27,077 nucleotides of DNA from the NCBI GenBank assembly GCA_039808845.1, contig JBDHTS010000026.1, forward strand, positions 1-27,077, in the 5' to 3' direction. Origin of the DNA: JBDHTS01 sp039808845 (lineage in GTDB: Bacteria; Pseudomonadota; Alphaproteobacteria; Micavibrionales; Micavibrionaceae). Below the pieces are notes generated by a model. It did not search any database. It had not been told where the DNA came from and saw nothing but the letters and a program-made list of their open reading frames with translations. Each line of letters opens with the position of its first letter. Position 1 is the first letter of the stretch. Made by a program: the position numbers and the translations under genes. Positions 15,577 to 24,049 of the stretch are shown one piece after another.

Positions 15577-17756
15577 TAGAACGTTCCTTTCGTGTTGCGC
15601 AGGCTGTGCGCCCAATAGGCGTTCAGCAGGTCCTGATCGGTCGGCTGGACGCCCTGCTTCTTGAAGGCCTGTTCAAGGGCTGATTTTACAGCCGGGGGAA
15701 TTTGTTTTGCTGTAATGCTCATTGTAGAAATTTGTTTGCGATCACCTAACCAGCCGGCTGGTACGACCGTCTGCCGCGCGAAGAGGTTGTCGATGAACTG
15801 GGACGTTTCGGCATCGTTGAATTTTTTGCCCTCGCTGCGCTGCGCGGCGGCGATGCTGTCATTGACGAACTTTCTGATCGCGCCGATCCGTGGCGCGTTT
15901 TTATCGTCGTCCTTCGGCGTCGGGTCCAGGCCCAGCATAAGCAGACGGTCGTTAAGAACGGATTTGATCGCGGCGCTGTTCAGGCTGCCGGGATTGTCCG
16001 CTTCGGGCAGCGTGCCGTTCAGGATCTTCGCCCGTTCGTCGGAAAAATGCTTGAAGTCGGTTTCGGAAAATTCCTTGCGCAGCCGGAAGAACTGGTCGTC
16101 GGTCAGGGCGGCCAGTTCCTGCGGGTTGGCGGTATACCGGTTGTAAAGCTGTAAATTCGTGCTGTCGTCGCCCTTGGCGATTTTCTTCGCGAAATCCATC
16201 ACGCTGCCGACGTCCTTCACCGGGATGTTCGCGCGCATCAGCGCGGGCAGGGCCGTATAATCCCCGCCATTCGCCAGCACTTCGCGCATGGCCGAGGCTG
16301 TCGCTTCGTCTTCCCGCTGCGCGATCGCTTTCGTCACCGTGTCGTATTGCCGTTCGACTTCGTCCAGCGCCAGTTTCAGGCGTTTCTGGTTTCCGTCGCC
16401 GATTTCCGCGCGGACCTTGTTCTGCAGGTCCAGCAGGGTCGGGCGGGCGTTCTGGCCGCTTCCGGCCGCCAGCTTGTCCATGTTGCGAGCAACATAGTCC
16501 TGGGTTTCCTGCGGCAGGTAATCCAGCCAGGTCTTGCCGTCGATGCCCGATTTCGCGGCCTTGATGGCGATGCGGGTGGCGCCTGGTCCTGCGTTATAAG
16601 CGGCATAGGCCTGCGCCACGCTGCCGAAATCCTTCAGCTGCCGGTCGAAATAAGCCTTGCCGATCGCGTAATTATAGGCCGGGTCTTTCCTGTACCGTTC
16701 TTCGTCCCAGTCCAGGCCCGCCAGCTTTGCCGCTTCCGGGGCCGTGTCGGGCATGACCTGCGCCAGCCCGATCGCGCCTTTCGGGGATGTCGTCGGTTCG
16801 TCCGGCCCGGCCACGCTGCCCGCGCCGCCGAAATGCTTCCAGCCGCTTTCGGCGCCGACCGCGATGTTGAAGGCGCGTTCGCTGTCGGGCGTCGCGATAT
16901 TGTTCATCTCGCCCTGCATGACGCGGCCCGCTATGCCGGTGGCCAGCTTCTGGTCCAGTTCGCCTGACAGGACGGCGTTCGCGCGCAGGATCGCTTCCGG
17001 CTCCATTTCTTTGGAATGCGCCTTGAAATAGTTGTCGGCGTATTCCGGATTGCCTTTCTGCAGGGCGGTTTCCAGAACGACCATATGCGCGGCGCTGGTG
17101 CTTTCCCGCGCCTTGGCTTCCGCCCATTCGGCGGATTTGCCCGTCTGGCGTGCCAGGTCGAACGACGCGGCGCGGATCGACCCGAGCGCTTCGTTGATAA
17201 CGTCCGGCTTGTCGAAGTTCAGCGCGACTTCCTGGATGCGGTTCTTGATCGTGCCTTCCCGCACGGACAGGGCGTATTCCTGGAACTGGCGGCCTTCGTA
17301 CTGGATCGCCTGGTTCTTGAACCCGGCGATGATGTCACGCGACGCCGCGGCGAACATCTCCCGCTGCGCGTCGTTCCCCAGTTCGCCGGCGAGGCGGTCG
17401 GCTTCCTGCTGGGCCATATCTCCGTATTCATCGGCCAGCGGCTTGCCGTCCGGGCGGTTCAGCGCGTCGTAGCCCTTCAGCCGTTCATAACCGTCTTCCG
17501 GATCGAATTGCTTGCGTAAGGCGAATTCCTTCAAGCGATTGATAGCATCGTCGGTACGCAGCCGGTTGGCTTCGTCAAGCGCGTCCAAGGCAACGGCAGT
17601 CTGCTGAACACCTAGTTTTTGGTAGGCCTGTCCTTCCGCCTGCAGCTGCTGACCGGGTATGCCGGCAGCACCGAAGCTTAACGGGCTGTTAAGGCGCGGC
17701 GTCGCTACAGGTGTCGGATTAACGCTGAAGTTATCCTTTGTGACGACAAGCGGCAT
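15576..17756 (-). CDS. Internal virion protein with SLT lytic transglycosylase domain
   Basis: This 726-residue protein contains a soluble-lytic-transglycosylase domain at about residues 295-425. IAVGAESGW gives the catalytic Glu303. SPKGAIGLAQVMPDTA, YNYAIGKAYFDRQL and AQAYAAYNAGPGAT complete the SLT motifs. The flanks (1-290 and 430-726) are long, Ala/Glu/Gln-rich and helical, as expected for proteins that form the ejected internal core. The position between the gp14-like and giant gp16-like proteins corresponds to T7 gp15, but in T7 the transglycosylase is on gp16, so the enzymatic domain has moved to the neighbour here. The role is local opening of peptidoglycan for DNA entry. Start ATG 17756 lies 2 bp after the previous stop. 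Confidence 0.88.
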   Translation of the reverse strand: MPLVVTKDNFSVNPTPVATPRLNSPLSFGAAGIPGQQLQAEGQAYQKLGVQQTAVALDALDEANRLRTDDAINRLKEFALRKQFDPEDGYERLKGYDALNRPDGKPLADEYGDMAQQEADRLAGELGNDAQREMFAAASRDIIAGFKNQAIQYEGRQFQEYALSVREGTIKNRIQEVALNFDKPDVINEALGSIRAASFDLARQTGKSAEWAEAKARESTSAAHMVVLETALQKGNPEYADNYFKAHSKEMEPEAILRANAVLSGELDQKLATGIAGRVMQGEMNNIATPDSERAFNIAVGAESGWKHFGGAGSVAGPDEPTTSPKGAIGLAQVMPDTAPEAAKLAGLDWDEERYRKDPAYNYAIGKAYFDRQLKDFGSVAQAYAAYNAGPGATRIAIKAAKSGIDGKTWLDYLPQETQDYVARNMDKLAAGSGQNARPTLLDLQNKVRAEIGDGNQKRLKLALDEVERQYDTVTKAIAQREDEATASAMREVLANGGDYTALPALMRANIPVKDVGSVMDFAKKIAKGDDSTNLQLYNRYTANPQELAALTDDQFFRLRKEFSETDFKHFSDERAKILNGTLPEADNPGSLNSAAIKSVLNDRLLMLGLDPTPKDDDKNAPRIGAIRKFVNDSIAAAQRSEGKKFNDAETSQFIDNLFARQTVVPAGWLGDRKQISTMSITAKQIPPAVKSALEQAFKKQGVQPTDQDLLNAYWAHSLRNTKGTF

Positions 17757-17758
17757 GG

Positions 17759-18307
17759 TCAGCCCCCTGAACCGCTAAACGCGCCAGCCTTATAAAGCTT
17801 ATAGGCCGAAGTGCTGATGTTCCCTGCACTGTTGATCAGCGAGGTTCGAAAGGCGCTTTTTGGCCTGATAGCGTTTGCCGTCGCCCGGTTTACTAGTGCT
17901 TCACCCCTATAGCCGGTGGCTTCCATGCGATACCCCCAGGCGGACCGCGCGGCATTGGCGTTCAGCGTATTGGCGTCCACTTCGCCCAGAAGATCGGTGG
18001 ACGTCAGGACGCGGTTCGCCGTTTCGCTGTCCAGGGCGATGCCGTTGGCGGCGAAGCTGTTGCGCTGCTTTTCCTTCAGGTTGCGGGTTTCAAGGCGGCT
18101 GGCCTGTTCGGCGCGCTGGCCCTGGCGCAGGACGCTGTCGGCGGTCATGTCGGCGATCCGCGCGTTTGTATCTGCAAAACTCGCGGCAAAATTTAAACTG
18201 CTCTTTTTACCAGCCGCTTCGATTTCGGCTCCGGTCGCGGACATATAGGCTCCGCCGACTTGCGTCATTAGCGAAGATACGCCCATGATTTGACTGGTTT
18301 CACACAT
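17759..18307 (-). CDS. Internal virion protein, T7 gp14-like
   Basis: This 182-residue protein starts with Met-Cys, as T7 gp14 (196 residues) does. It has the same kind of Ala/Ser/Arg/Glu-rich helical middle (IADMTADSVLRQGQRAEQAS, then RNSFAANGIALDS) and a C-terminal Ala/Tyr/Gly part ending in SAYKLYKAGAFSGSGG, which is close in style to the gp14 end SAASAYASGAFDS. In T7, gp14 is ejected first and forms the outer-membrane channel of the DNA-entry conduit. Its ATG overlaps the acetyltransferase stop codon. Similarity is recognised by eye and by gene order; it is good but not proven. Confidence 0.78.
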   Translation of the reverse strand: MCETSQIMGVSSLMTQVGGAYMSATGAEIEAAGKKSSLNFAASFADTNARIADMTADSVLRQGQRAEQASRLETRNLKEKQRNSFAANGIALDSETANRVLTSTDLLGEVDANTLNANAARSAWGYRMEATGYRGEALVNRATANAIRPKSAFRTSLINSAGNISTSAYKLYKAGAFSGSGG

Positions 18308-18776
18308 TGTCAGAACGCTTTTTAATCATCCCATAGGACACCACTGTATAGCCAAGCCGGCCATATATGCGTACCGCCTCTTCGGCCTGGATGCCGGTCG
18401 ATACGCCGGGCGCGATTTCGCGGACGCCCTGGCTGAAGGCCCAGTCTTCGAAAACCTTCATCATGCGCGGAAAGGCCGAGGTTCCGCGATAGGCCGGCAG
18501 GACGAAAATGCCGATATCGGTCGCATACGGTTCGTCGCAAAGGGCGTGCTCGGCCAGGCGGCCGCCCAGCATGCCGACGATCGCGCCGTCGTCTTCCGCC
18601 ACGATCCCGATCATGGGAACCGTCCAGGACGTCAGGATGCCGGTCAGGAGGGCGCGCGCCTTCGCTTCGCTGAACGGCTTGTCGTTATAGCGCGGGCTCT
18701 CCGCATGCAGGGCGCGGCATAATTCCAGGACCTGGTCGAAATCCTCCACCTGAAAACGCCTGATCCTAAGACCCAA
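18300..18776 (-). CDS. GNAT-family N-acetyltransferase in T7 gene 13 position
   Basis: This 158-residue protein has GNAT features: an N-terminal IRRFQVEDFDQVLELCRALH, a beta strand IGIVAEDDGAIVGMLGGRL, the acetyl-CoA region ATDIGIFVLPAYRGTSAFPR, and a C-terminal IYGRLGYTVVSYGMIKK. The motif A loop (RGTSAF) deviates from the usual R/QxxGxG/A, so cofactor binding may be altered. The start is TTG at 18776: GGAGG (18783-18787) lies 6 nt before it and no ATG is available before the conserved core. It overlaps the nozzle gene by 11 bp and the gp14-like gene by 8 bp. It fills the place of T7 gene 13, which is needed for virion assembly, so it may be structural rather than catalytic. Confidence 0.82.
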   Translation of the reverse strand: MGLRIRRFQVEDFDQVLELCRALHAESPRYNDKPFSEAKARALLTGILTSWTVPMIGIVAEDDGAIVGMLGGRLAEHALCDEPYATDIGIFVLPAYRGTSAFPRMMKVFEDWAFSQGVREIAPGVSTGIQAEEAVRIYGRLGYTVVSYGMIKKRSDNV

Positions 18777-21243
18777 AGGACACCTCCAAAGTCATGCCGG
18801 TGATGGTCAGGGGCAGGGGGTCCGACTGCCGGACGCAGACGGACCCGGTCGACGCCCATTCCGGTTCCAGGTCCATTTCCAGTTCGTCGCTTTTCAGGGA
18901 GGGCGGGCTGCCGAACGGTTCGATCGTGCGCGGCTTGTTCTCGATCAGTTCGTCGAAAGACGGTCCCATGAACACGCCGCTGCTGCGGTAGACGCGCAGC
19001 CAGCCTTTGTTGACGTTCTTCTGCCGCCCCTGGCCGAAGGCCTGCGCTTCGACGGCCAGCGGCAGGGTTTCGATGTCCGCTTCGATCGGCAGGCCGATAT
19101 GGATGATGCTGGCGGGATAGTCCAGGGTGACCGACCCGCCGGTGACGGTCTTGCGCGGCTGCACCGCGCCGTTGGCCAGGATGCTGACCGTTTCGCCTTC
19201 CAGATGGTCCAGCCCGGACGATATAGTCCGTATGACCCGGCGGGCATAACCGCCGCCTGTATAGGCTTCGAAACCGGACGTGTCGACCGGGTTGCCGTAC
19301 TGGTCGACGATATCGAATGCGTCGGTCGTGGCGTTGTCGACATAGACCCGCTGTCCGTTCAGCCCGGTCATGCCCTGTATATCCGACAGGTCGATATCCT
19401 CGCCGTCGCTAAAGCCGTGGCCGGGCGCGGTCACGTGCCCCGGATCGTCCTGGCTGATATCTGTGATCGTGACGGGGCTGTCGAAGGTGACGCCGCAATC
19501 CACGAAATACGCGTCGGCGATCGTCGCGAAATTGCGGCTGCCTTTCCGCTCGATATACCGTACGGTCTGGCCGTCGATCACGCGTTCGACGATCGCGTAT
19601 ACCGCGTCTTCGTCGCCTTCGGGCACGACGGCGACCGATTTGAACAGGCTGCGCGCGCCGCCTGTTACGCCCGTTGCGGCGTCGAACGTCCCGCCGTTCG
19701 TATAGCTGTCATACCAGAACCAGGCTTCGATTTCCTGATCGGGCACGTAGGACAGGCCGAGCAGATGGCCGCTGCTGCTGGTCGCGTACATGATCGGATA
19801 CGGCGCCTCGGCGAACGCCATGTCGCGCAGTCGCAGGAAATCGAACAGGTGCCGGGCGCGCAGGGATAAATCCTTGGCTGTCCAGGCCGTCCCCGCGATG
19901 TTCATCACCAGTTTCTGAACGTGACCGCCGCGCGCCGCTTCATACAGGATGGTTTCCCCGGCGACGACAGGCTGCGTATTTGACGCGCCCACGGATGACT
20001 GTTTCTTGACGGCGATGCTGGTCGGCGTGATGTTGTCGGAATTGACGCTGGTCACCTTCCAGACACCGGACGACGTCAGGGCGATTAGGTCGGCCAGCGG
20101 AACAAGATGCCGGATCGTATTGCGCTTCTGCGCCGAGATCTTGAAACTGATGCCGTCGCTGTCGCGCGTGGGGATGGAATAAGCAAGGTTGCTTTCCGTG
20201 CCGGTGCGCGTCATCCAGATATTCTGGGGCAGGCTGGTCGTCCCGGCGAAGTCGCGGCGCTGGTCGTAATAGCTGACCGCGCGCGGATAGTTGTTCGCGC
20301 CGTTGAACGGATCGCTGGTCAGGGGCGGCGTCTGGCTGATATCGGGCGTAATGTTGTCGTCGACGAAAGACAGCCCGTCTGTCTGGCCCAGATAGCCGTA
20401 CAGCCCGTTATCCTGTTTATAGACGTTATACCGGGACGCGCCGCTGGCCGAAGACCATGTGATGGTGTTCTTGTTGCCGGTCGTCAGCAGATTATTCGAA
20501 CAATCGTCCGGCGTGCCCTGCAGGCTTTCCTCGCGGCCCGTGCTGTCGACCGACGTGACGGTATAGCTGTGGGTTATGAAATCGCTGCCTGTCGCGACGG
20601 TGGCCGTCGCCGTGATCCCGGCGGGCGGAACCAGTTCCGACGTAAAGGCGATCGTCGCCAGGATCCAGTAGGTTGCGCCCAGGCGGCGCAGTTCGCGCGG
20701 GGCGTAGGAAGGATGCGTCAGCGTCAGGACGTCTTCGGACTGGACGAAATGAATATCAAACACGTCGGCTTCGTCGTAAGGCGTCGGCATTTCATAGGTG
20801 CCGTCCGCCGGCATGGGGTACCAGTACGACGCGTTGGGCGGCGCGTTGCCGGTGGAACTGGCCGTGCAGTAATAGTTGACCCCGCCCGACGACACGACGT
20901 TGCCGACGGTGTAGGCGGTCAGATTATCGTAAGCGGCGGGGCTTCCGGCCAGCAGCGTCGCGCCCATCGTGTGGAAACGGATATACTGATGCCCCATTTC
21001 GATCAGCAGCGTCTGCTCGTCGGAATACTCGAAAGACAGCAGTTTCGCTTCCTTCGTGCTGTCCTTGACCTCTTTCACGAACGTCGTGCCGTTGCGGTTG
21101 GCGACCGGGCCGTGCGGCAGCACGTCGAAATTCCGGCAGGTGCGCAGGCCGGTCTGGTTCTTGATATCGTCGACGCGCCCGAAGAACTCCGGGGTGACTT
21201 CGCCGCCGGCGAACGATCGGGCATATGTCTTGATCTGCGCCAT
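18766..21243 (-). CDS. Tail nozzle-like protein (tail tubular B position) with FCCH-like repeat
   Basis: This 825-residue protein starts MAQIKTYARSFAGGEVTPEF and continues with RVDDIKNQTGLRTCRNFDVL and GPVANRNGTTFVKEV. This opening is shared by many podovirus tail proteins placed after the tubular A adaptor. It is beta-rich throughout. Around residues 600-690, HVTAPGHGFSDGEDIDLSDI and NATTDAFDIVDQYGNPVDTS form a module often annotated as an E1-FCCH-like domain in phage tail proteins. It occupies the T7 gp12 (nozzle) position, and its length is close to gp12 (794). It should form the end of the DNA channel in the tail. The start is ATG 21243, 2 bp after the adaptor gene; a longer open frame upstream in the same register is not used. 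Confidence 0.8.
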   Translation of the reverse strand: MAQIKTYARSFAGGEVTPEFFGRVDDIKNQTGLRTCRNFDVLPHGPVANRNGTTFVKEVKDSTKEAKLLSFEYSDEQTLLIEMGHQYIRFHTMGATLLAGSPAAYDNLTAYTVGNVVSSGGVNYYCTASSTGNAPPNASYWYPMPADGTYEMPTPYDEADVFDIHFVQSEDVLTLTHPSYAPRELRRLGATYWILATIAFTSELVPPAGITATATVATGSDFITHSYTVTSVDSTGREESLQGTPDDCSNNLLTTGNKNTITWSSASGASRYNVYKQDNGLYGYLGQTDGLSFVDDNITPDISQTPPLTSDPFNGANNYPRAVSYYDQRRDFAGTTSLPQNIWMTRTGTESNLAYSIPTRDSDGISFKISAQKRNTIRHLVPLADLIALTSSGVWKVTSVNSDNITPTSIAVKKQSSVGASNTQPVVAGETILYEAARGGHVQKLVMNIAGTAWTAKDLSLRARHLFDFLRLRDMAFAEAPYPIMYATSSSGHLLGLSYVPDQEIEAWFWYDSYTNGGTFDAATGVTGGARSLFKSVAVVPEGDEDAVYAIVERVIDGQTVRYIERKGSRNFATIADAYFVDCGVTFDSPVTITDISQDDPGHVTAPGHGFSDGEDIDLSDIQGMTGLNGQRVYVDNATTDAFDIVDQYGNPVDTSGFEAYTGGGYARRVIRTISSGLDHLEGETVSILANGAVQPRKTVTGGSVTLDYPASIIHIGLPIEADIETLPLAVEAQAFGQGRQKNVNKGWLRVYRSSGVFMGPSFDELIENKPRTIEPFGSPPSLKSDELEMDLEPEWASTGSVCVRQSDPLPLTITGMTLEVSFGS

Positions 21244-21245
21244 GT

Positions 21246-21935
21246 CTACCGTCCTGAAATCCAGGGCGTGCTGACCTGCACGTCGTTGTATTCCTGCCCG
21301 GCGCTGCTGACCGTCGCCGTTGACAGGATCTTCTGCATCGCGGCCAGCATGGCCTGCGATACCTTGATGCCCTCCGTGCCTTTGTAAACGGGACCCGCGA
21401 TATAGCTGGCCAGCAACCGGCTGAGGCATTCCGTGAATAGCGGGCTGAAACGCGTCGTGTCCGTGATGCGGAAAATGCAGCGCGCCATGGCTTCTTCCTG
21501 GTTGGCCAGGATCAGCTGCGCGCCTGTCGTCGGACTCAGTTCCGTGGTGAAGGCCTGGGGCTGGTAGGCTGTATAACCGCTGGGGTAGGGCGGCGACACA
21601 AGGCCCGACGGTGTGCTGATCGTCCCCCGGAACGCCGCGGGTCCGGCGCTGTAATCGTCCAGCACCTGCGGCGGCAGCACGGCCAGAACTTTCAGGCAGT
21701 CCGACGGGCGCGCATAGGCGAAGGCCCAGCCGTTCACCGTTTCGCCGGTCAGGGCAAGCGATACGCGTTTCGTCGCAAAGTCCCACGCATGCATTTCCAG
21801 CAGGGCGTCGCGCGCGATCGGCAGGAACTGGCGGCATAATGACGCCATGCGGCTGCCTTCCGTCAGGGAAGAGATATCGGCGGAATTCCCGACATGCGCG
21901 ACGGCAAGGTTGGCGATGGCGACTTCTGACGGCAT
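21246..21935 (-). CDS. Tail tubular protein A-like adaptor
   Basis: This 229-residue protein, starting MPSEVAIANLAVAHVGN, contains ISSLTEGSRMASLCRQFLPI and ARDALLEMHAWDFATKRVSL, then AFAYARPSDCLKVLAV. That pattern (SL-E-S--A--C, RD-LL--H-W-FA) is typical of T7 gp11-type adaptor proteins that join the portal to the nozzle. The C-terminal half is helical. GGAG stands about 10 nt before the ATG. The gene starts right after an intrinsic terminator, so its expression depends on read-through or on a promoter further upstream, resembling the T7 gene 10/11 arrangement where gene 11 lies beyond the T-phi terminator. Confidence 0.85.
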   Translation of the reverse strand: MPSEVAIANLAVAHVGNSADISSLTEGSRMASLCRQFLPIARDALLEMHAWDFATKRVSLALTGETVNGWAFAYARPSDCLKVLAVLPPQVLDDYSAGPAAFRGTISTPSGLVSPPYPSGYTAYQPQAFTTELSPTTGAQLILANQEEAMARCIFRITDTTRFSPLFTECLSRLLASYIAGPVYKGTEGIKVSQAMLAAMQKILSTATVSSAGQEYNDVQVSTPWISGR

Positions 21936-21953
21936 TTACACGTGTCTCCGTTT

Positions 21954-21989
21954 AAAAAAGGGATCGCGGCCTGTGCAGCGCGCGATCCC
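21954..21989 (-). terminator. Intrinsic terminator before the adaptor gene
   Basis: On the minus strand a perfect 9-bp stem (GGGATCGCG at 21989-21981 pairing with CGCGATCCC at 21968-21960) with a 12-nt loop is followed by six Ts (21959-21954). This is a textbook Rho-independent terminator. It lies in the 74-bp gap after the head module and would reduce transcription of tail genes relative to capsid genes. Confidence 0.88.
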
Positions 21990-22009
21990 CGTCCCCGTCT
22001 GGTATCGGT

Positions 22010-22456
22010 TCAGACCAGATCTTCGCTGTCGTCCTGATCGATGGTTTTCGGTTTGGCGGGCGCTGGCTTGTTTGACCGTGCGGCCTTGTCAGCCGCCTCG
22101 CGCATGTGACGCGCTTTCGTCACTTGAGCGTCCTTGTCGGCCTGCGCCTTCGCGGTTTTCAGGTCGCGGTCGGCCTTTTCCCTGGCTTTCTGCGCGTCCA
22201 GGTCCGCTTTGTGCTTCGCCTGCAGCGCGGCGGCTTCCGCCTTCTGCTTGCGCGTAGCGGCCTGCTCGTCGATATGCGCCTGCAGGTCGGCTTCCGTGGC
22301 GTCGACAGGCACGAACCAGGTTCCTTCGGTCCCTTCGGGAACGTAGAACACGCTGCCGGGTCGGCGGCGCGATCCTTCGTAAAAGCCCATGGTCAGCGCC
22401 TGGACGGCCATCATTTTCTTTCCAGCCTTCGGGGCCGCTTCTGCCTGTTTCGTCAT
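22010..22456 (-). CDS. Charged hypothetical phage protein between cement protein and adaptor
   Basis: I do not recognise the family of this 148-residue protein. I chose ATG 22456 (MTKQAEAAPK) over the GTG one codon earlier because AGGA is about 8 nt before it. Residues about 15-55 (MAVQALTMGFYEGSRRRPGS, then VFYVPEGTEGTWFVPVD) look like a small beta domain of a kind seen in phage head proteins. Residues 60-130 are an uninterrupted Ala/Lys/Asp/Gln-rich helix, probably a coiled coil, ending in an acidic tail (DQDDSEDLV). Its place after the cement protein and before the terminator suggests a minor head or head-tail component. Confidence 0.7.
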   Translation of the reverse strand: MTKQAEAAPKAGKKMMAVQALTMGFYEGSRRRPGSVFYVPEGTEGTWFVPVDATEADLQAHIDEQAATRKQKAEAAALQAKHKADLDAQKAREKADRDLKTAKAQADKDAQVTKARHMREAADKAARSNKPAPAKPKTIDQDDSEDLV

Positions 22457-22499
22457 CACGATGTTCCTTCAGTTCGTTACAGGGTCGATCGGCCTGTTA

Positions 22500-22964
22500 T
22501 CAGTCGATCGCGTTGGGGTAAGCTTTCCAGGCCGAAATGTCTTTCGTCAGGAAGGCGTTGATCTTGCCGGCAGTCAGGGCGGCGACGGCGGTCGTCTGCA
22601 GAATGCCGAGATATCGTTCGTAGGTGCCGGACGGCAGGCGTATGGCGCAGATGCGATAACCCGCCACCAGCGTCGCGACGGGGATCGCCGGGCTGCTGTA
22701 GTGGTATGTCGCGCTGCCGTCGGTCGCGATCGCGGCCTGCGCGTCGGAGACCAGATGGAACGCCGTGGTGTTCGACCCGCCGGATGTCGCGGTCGTGTCC
22801 ATCTGCATCACCAGGTAAAGATCCTCGCCGGTGCCGAGATCGATGCCGCCGGAAATAACGCCGTCGGGCATCAGGTCGATGACGTTGCCGACCAGATAGG
22901 ACCCCGCGCCGCCGGTGTTCAGGGCGGCCTCGCTGGCGAATTCGTTGAACTTGTCCATGATCAT
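22500..22964 (-). CDS. Bbp16-like capsid cement protein
   Basis: This 154-residue protein lies directly after the capsid gene. Features are GSYLVGNVIDLMPDG, EDLYLVMQMDTTATSGGSNT and ATYHYSSPAIPVATLVAGYR, then ICAIRLPSGTYERYLGI. It is beta-rich and lacks Cys pairs or membrane segments. This agrees with Bbp16, the jelly-roll cement protein that stabilises the Bordetella phage BPP-1 capsid, and with the same order relative to the major capsid protein. AAGGAA precedes the first ATG by 7 nt; a second in-frame ATG lies two codons on. Likely role: trimeric decoration of the expanded head. The name is assigned by resemblance from memory. Confidence 0.75.
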   Translation of the reverse strand: MIMDKFNEFASEAALNTGGAGSYLVGNVIDLMPDGVISGGIDLGTGEDLYLVMQMDTTATSGGSNTTAFHLVSDAQAAIATDGSATYHYSSPAIPVATLVAGYRICAIRLPSGTYERYLGILQTTAVAALTAGKINAFLTKDISAWKAYPNAID

Positions 22965-22999
22965 TGTTGTATTCCTTCTGTTCGGTTGCTTGGAAAGTC

Positions 23000-23023
23000 C
23001 CCTGGGGCGTCACCGTCCCAGGG
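23000..23023 (-). terminator. GC hairpin after the capsid gene, weak terminator or mRNA-stability element
   Basis: On the minus strand CCCTGGG (23023-23017) and CCCAGGG (23006-23000) form a 7-bp stem with a 10-nt loop, 15 bp after the capsid stop codon. Only CTTTCC follows, so termination would be poor. The hairpin might stabilise the 3' end of capsid message or allow partial termination before the cement gene. Confidence 0.45.
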
Positions 23024-23038
23024 TCAGTTCTGGCGTTG

Positions 23039-24037
23039 CTAAATTCCAGACTCCGTATTGGTCAGCATGTCGCAGCGGCGAACGGGGATTTCGTCGAATT
23101 TCATCACCATCTTGCCGCCGACATTGTCCGCCGTAAGCGTCGAATTCTTCGTCGCTGCCGAGATCTGGCGGCGCAGGAAGCTGCGCGCGCGGCGGTTCAT
23201 GTAAAACGCCGGGCGTCCGGCTTTCAGCGAAGGCACCATCTCGGTCGCCTGCGCCATCAGGTCCGCGAGATCGGGGCCGGTGGCCGCGTCCTTCACCAGG
23301 TCTTCCTGGTCGTAGTTGATGCGGACGACATAGCGCCAGTCGCGGACCGTCAGGCCGCAATCCCAGCGGTAATGGGTCCGGTAGGCTTCCATGCGTCCGC
23401 CCGCGCCGTCGATGTTCTCGATCGTGACCTGTCCTTTGTCTTCACTGTGCAGGCCCGCCTTCGATCCTTTCGGATAAATGCAATGGACGGTATCGGGACC
23501 CCAGACGACCAGCCATATCGACGCGTTATCCGTGCTGTCGGGCGTCGCCGCGCTGGTCAGAATGTTTTCGCCGTTGACCGCCGACTGGTCGTTGAAACGC
23601 GGGCTGAAGCCGGTGAAGGCCGAAGGCTCGGTGGTTTCGTTGCCGTAGAAAAGCGTTTGCGCGAATTCCTGGTTCATGCCCTCGATATGGGCGCGGTCTT
23701 CCGACAGGCGGAACGCCGCCGTGTTGCCGTTCAGGTCGGCCAGCGCCTTGTCCACCTCGGCATAGGCTTCCAGCATGCCCGTGCTGTCGGTGATCTGCGC
23801 GGTCGTGCTTTTCGTCGGCTGGACGCCGCCGTAGAGTTTGCGCCATGTCGGCGTCGGCAGACCGGTGCGGATCGTGGTGCGGTGGCCGGTCGGCAGGTTG
23901 CCTTCGATCCAGACGGCGTCGTCCAGGATTTCGTTCGTCATCGAAAGCATTTCGACGATCGTGTCGATCTTGCCGTTCGGATCGGTCCGCTTCGCGACGT
24001 CAAGCAGGGTCGGGTGGGTTGTGGCGAGTACAGACAT
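23039..24037 (-). CDS. Major capsid protein, BPP-1 Bbp17-like
   Basis: This 332-residue protein has typical text for this capsid family: IDTIVEMLSMTNEILDDAVW, PTPTWRKLYGGVQPTKSTTA, then MLEAYAEVDKALADLNGN, AAFRLSEDRAHIEGMNQEFA and TLFYGNETTEPSAFTGFSPR. BPP-1 Bbp17 shows a circularly permuted HK97-like fold, so the same topology may be expected here. Its neighbours are the scaffold upstream and the Bbp16-like cement protein downstream. A strong AAGGAGG ribosome site stands 6 nt before the ATG, the best in the operon, which fits the most abundant virion protein. Confidence 0.9.
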   Translation of the reverse strand: MSVLATTHPTLLDVAKRTDPNGKIDTIVEMLSMTNEILDDAVWIEGNLPTGHRTTIRTGLPTPTWRKLYGGVQPTKSTTAQITDSTGMLEAYAEVDKALADLNGNTAAFRLSEDRAHIEGMNQEFAQTLFYGNETTEPSAFTGFSPRFNDQSAVNGENILTSAATPDSTDNASIWLVVWGPDTVHCIYPKGSKAGLHSEDKGQVTIENIDGAGGRMEAYRTHYRWDCGLTVRDWRYVVRINYDQEDLVKDAATGPDLADLMAQATEMVPSLKAGRPAFYMNRRARSFLRRQISAATKNSTLTADNVGGKMVMKFDEIPVRRCDMLTNTESGI

Positions 24038-24049
24038 TTACGGCCTCCT

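Noticed and set aside
15574..15615. Upstream TTG start for the giant protein
   Set aside because: It would add 13 residues overlapping the preceding gene; GTG 15576 with AAAGGA upstream and a TAGTG coupling fits better.
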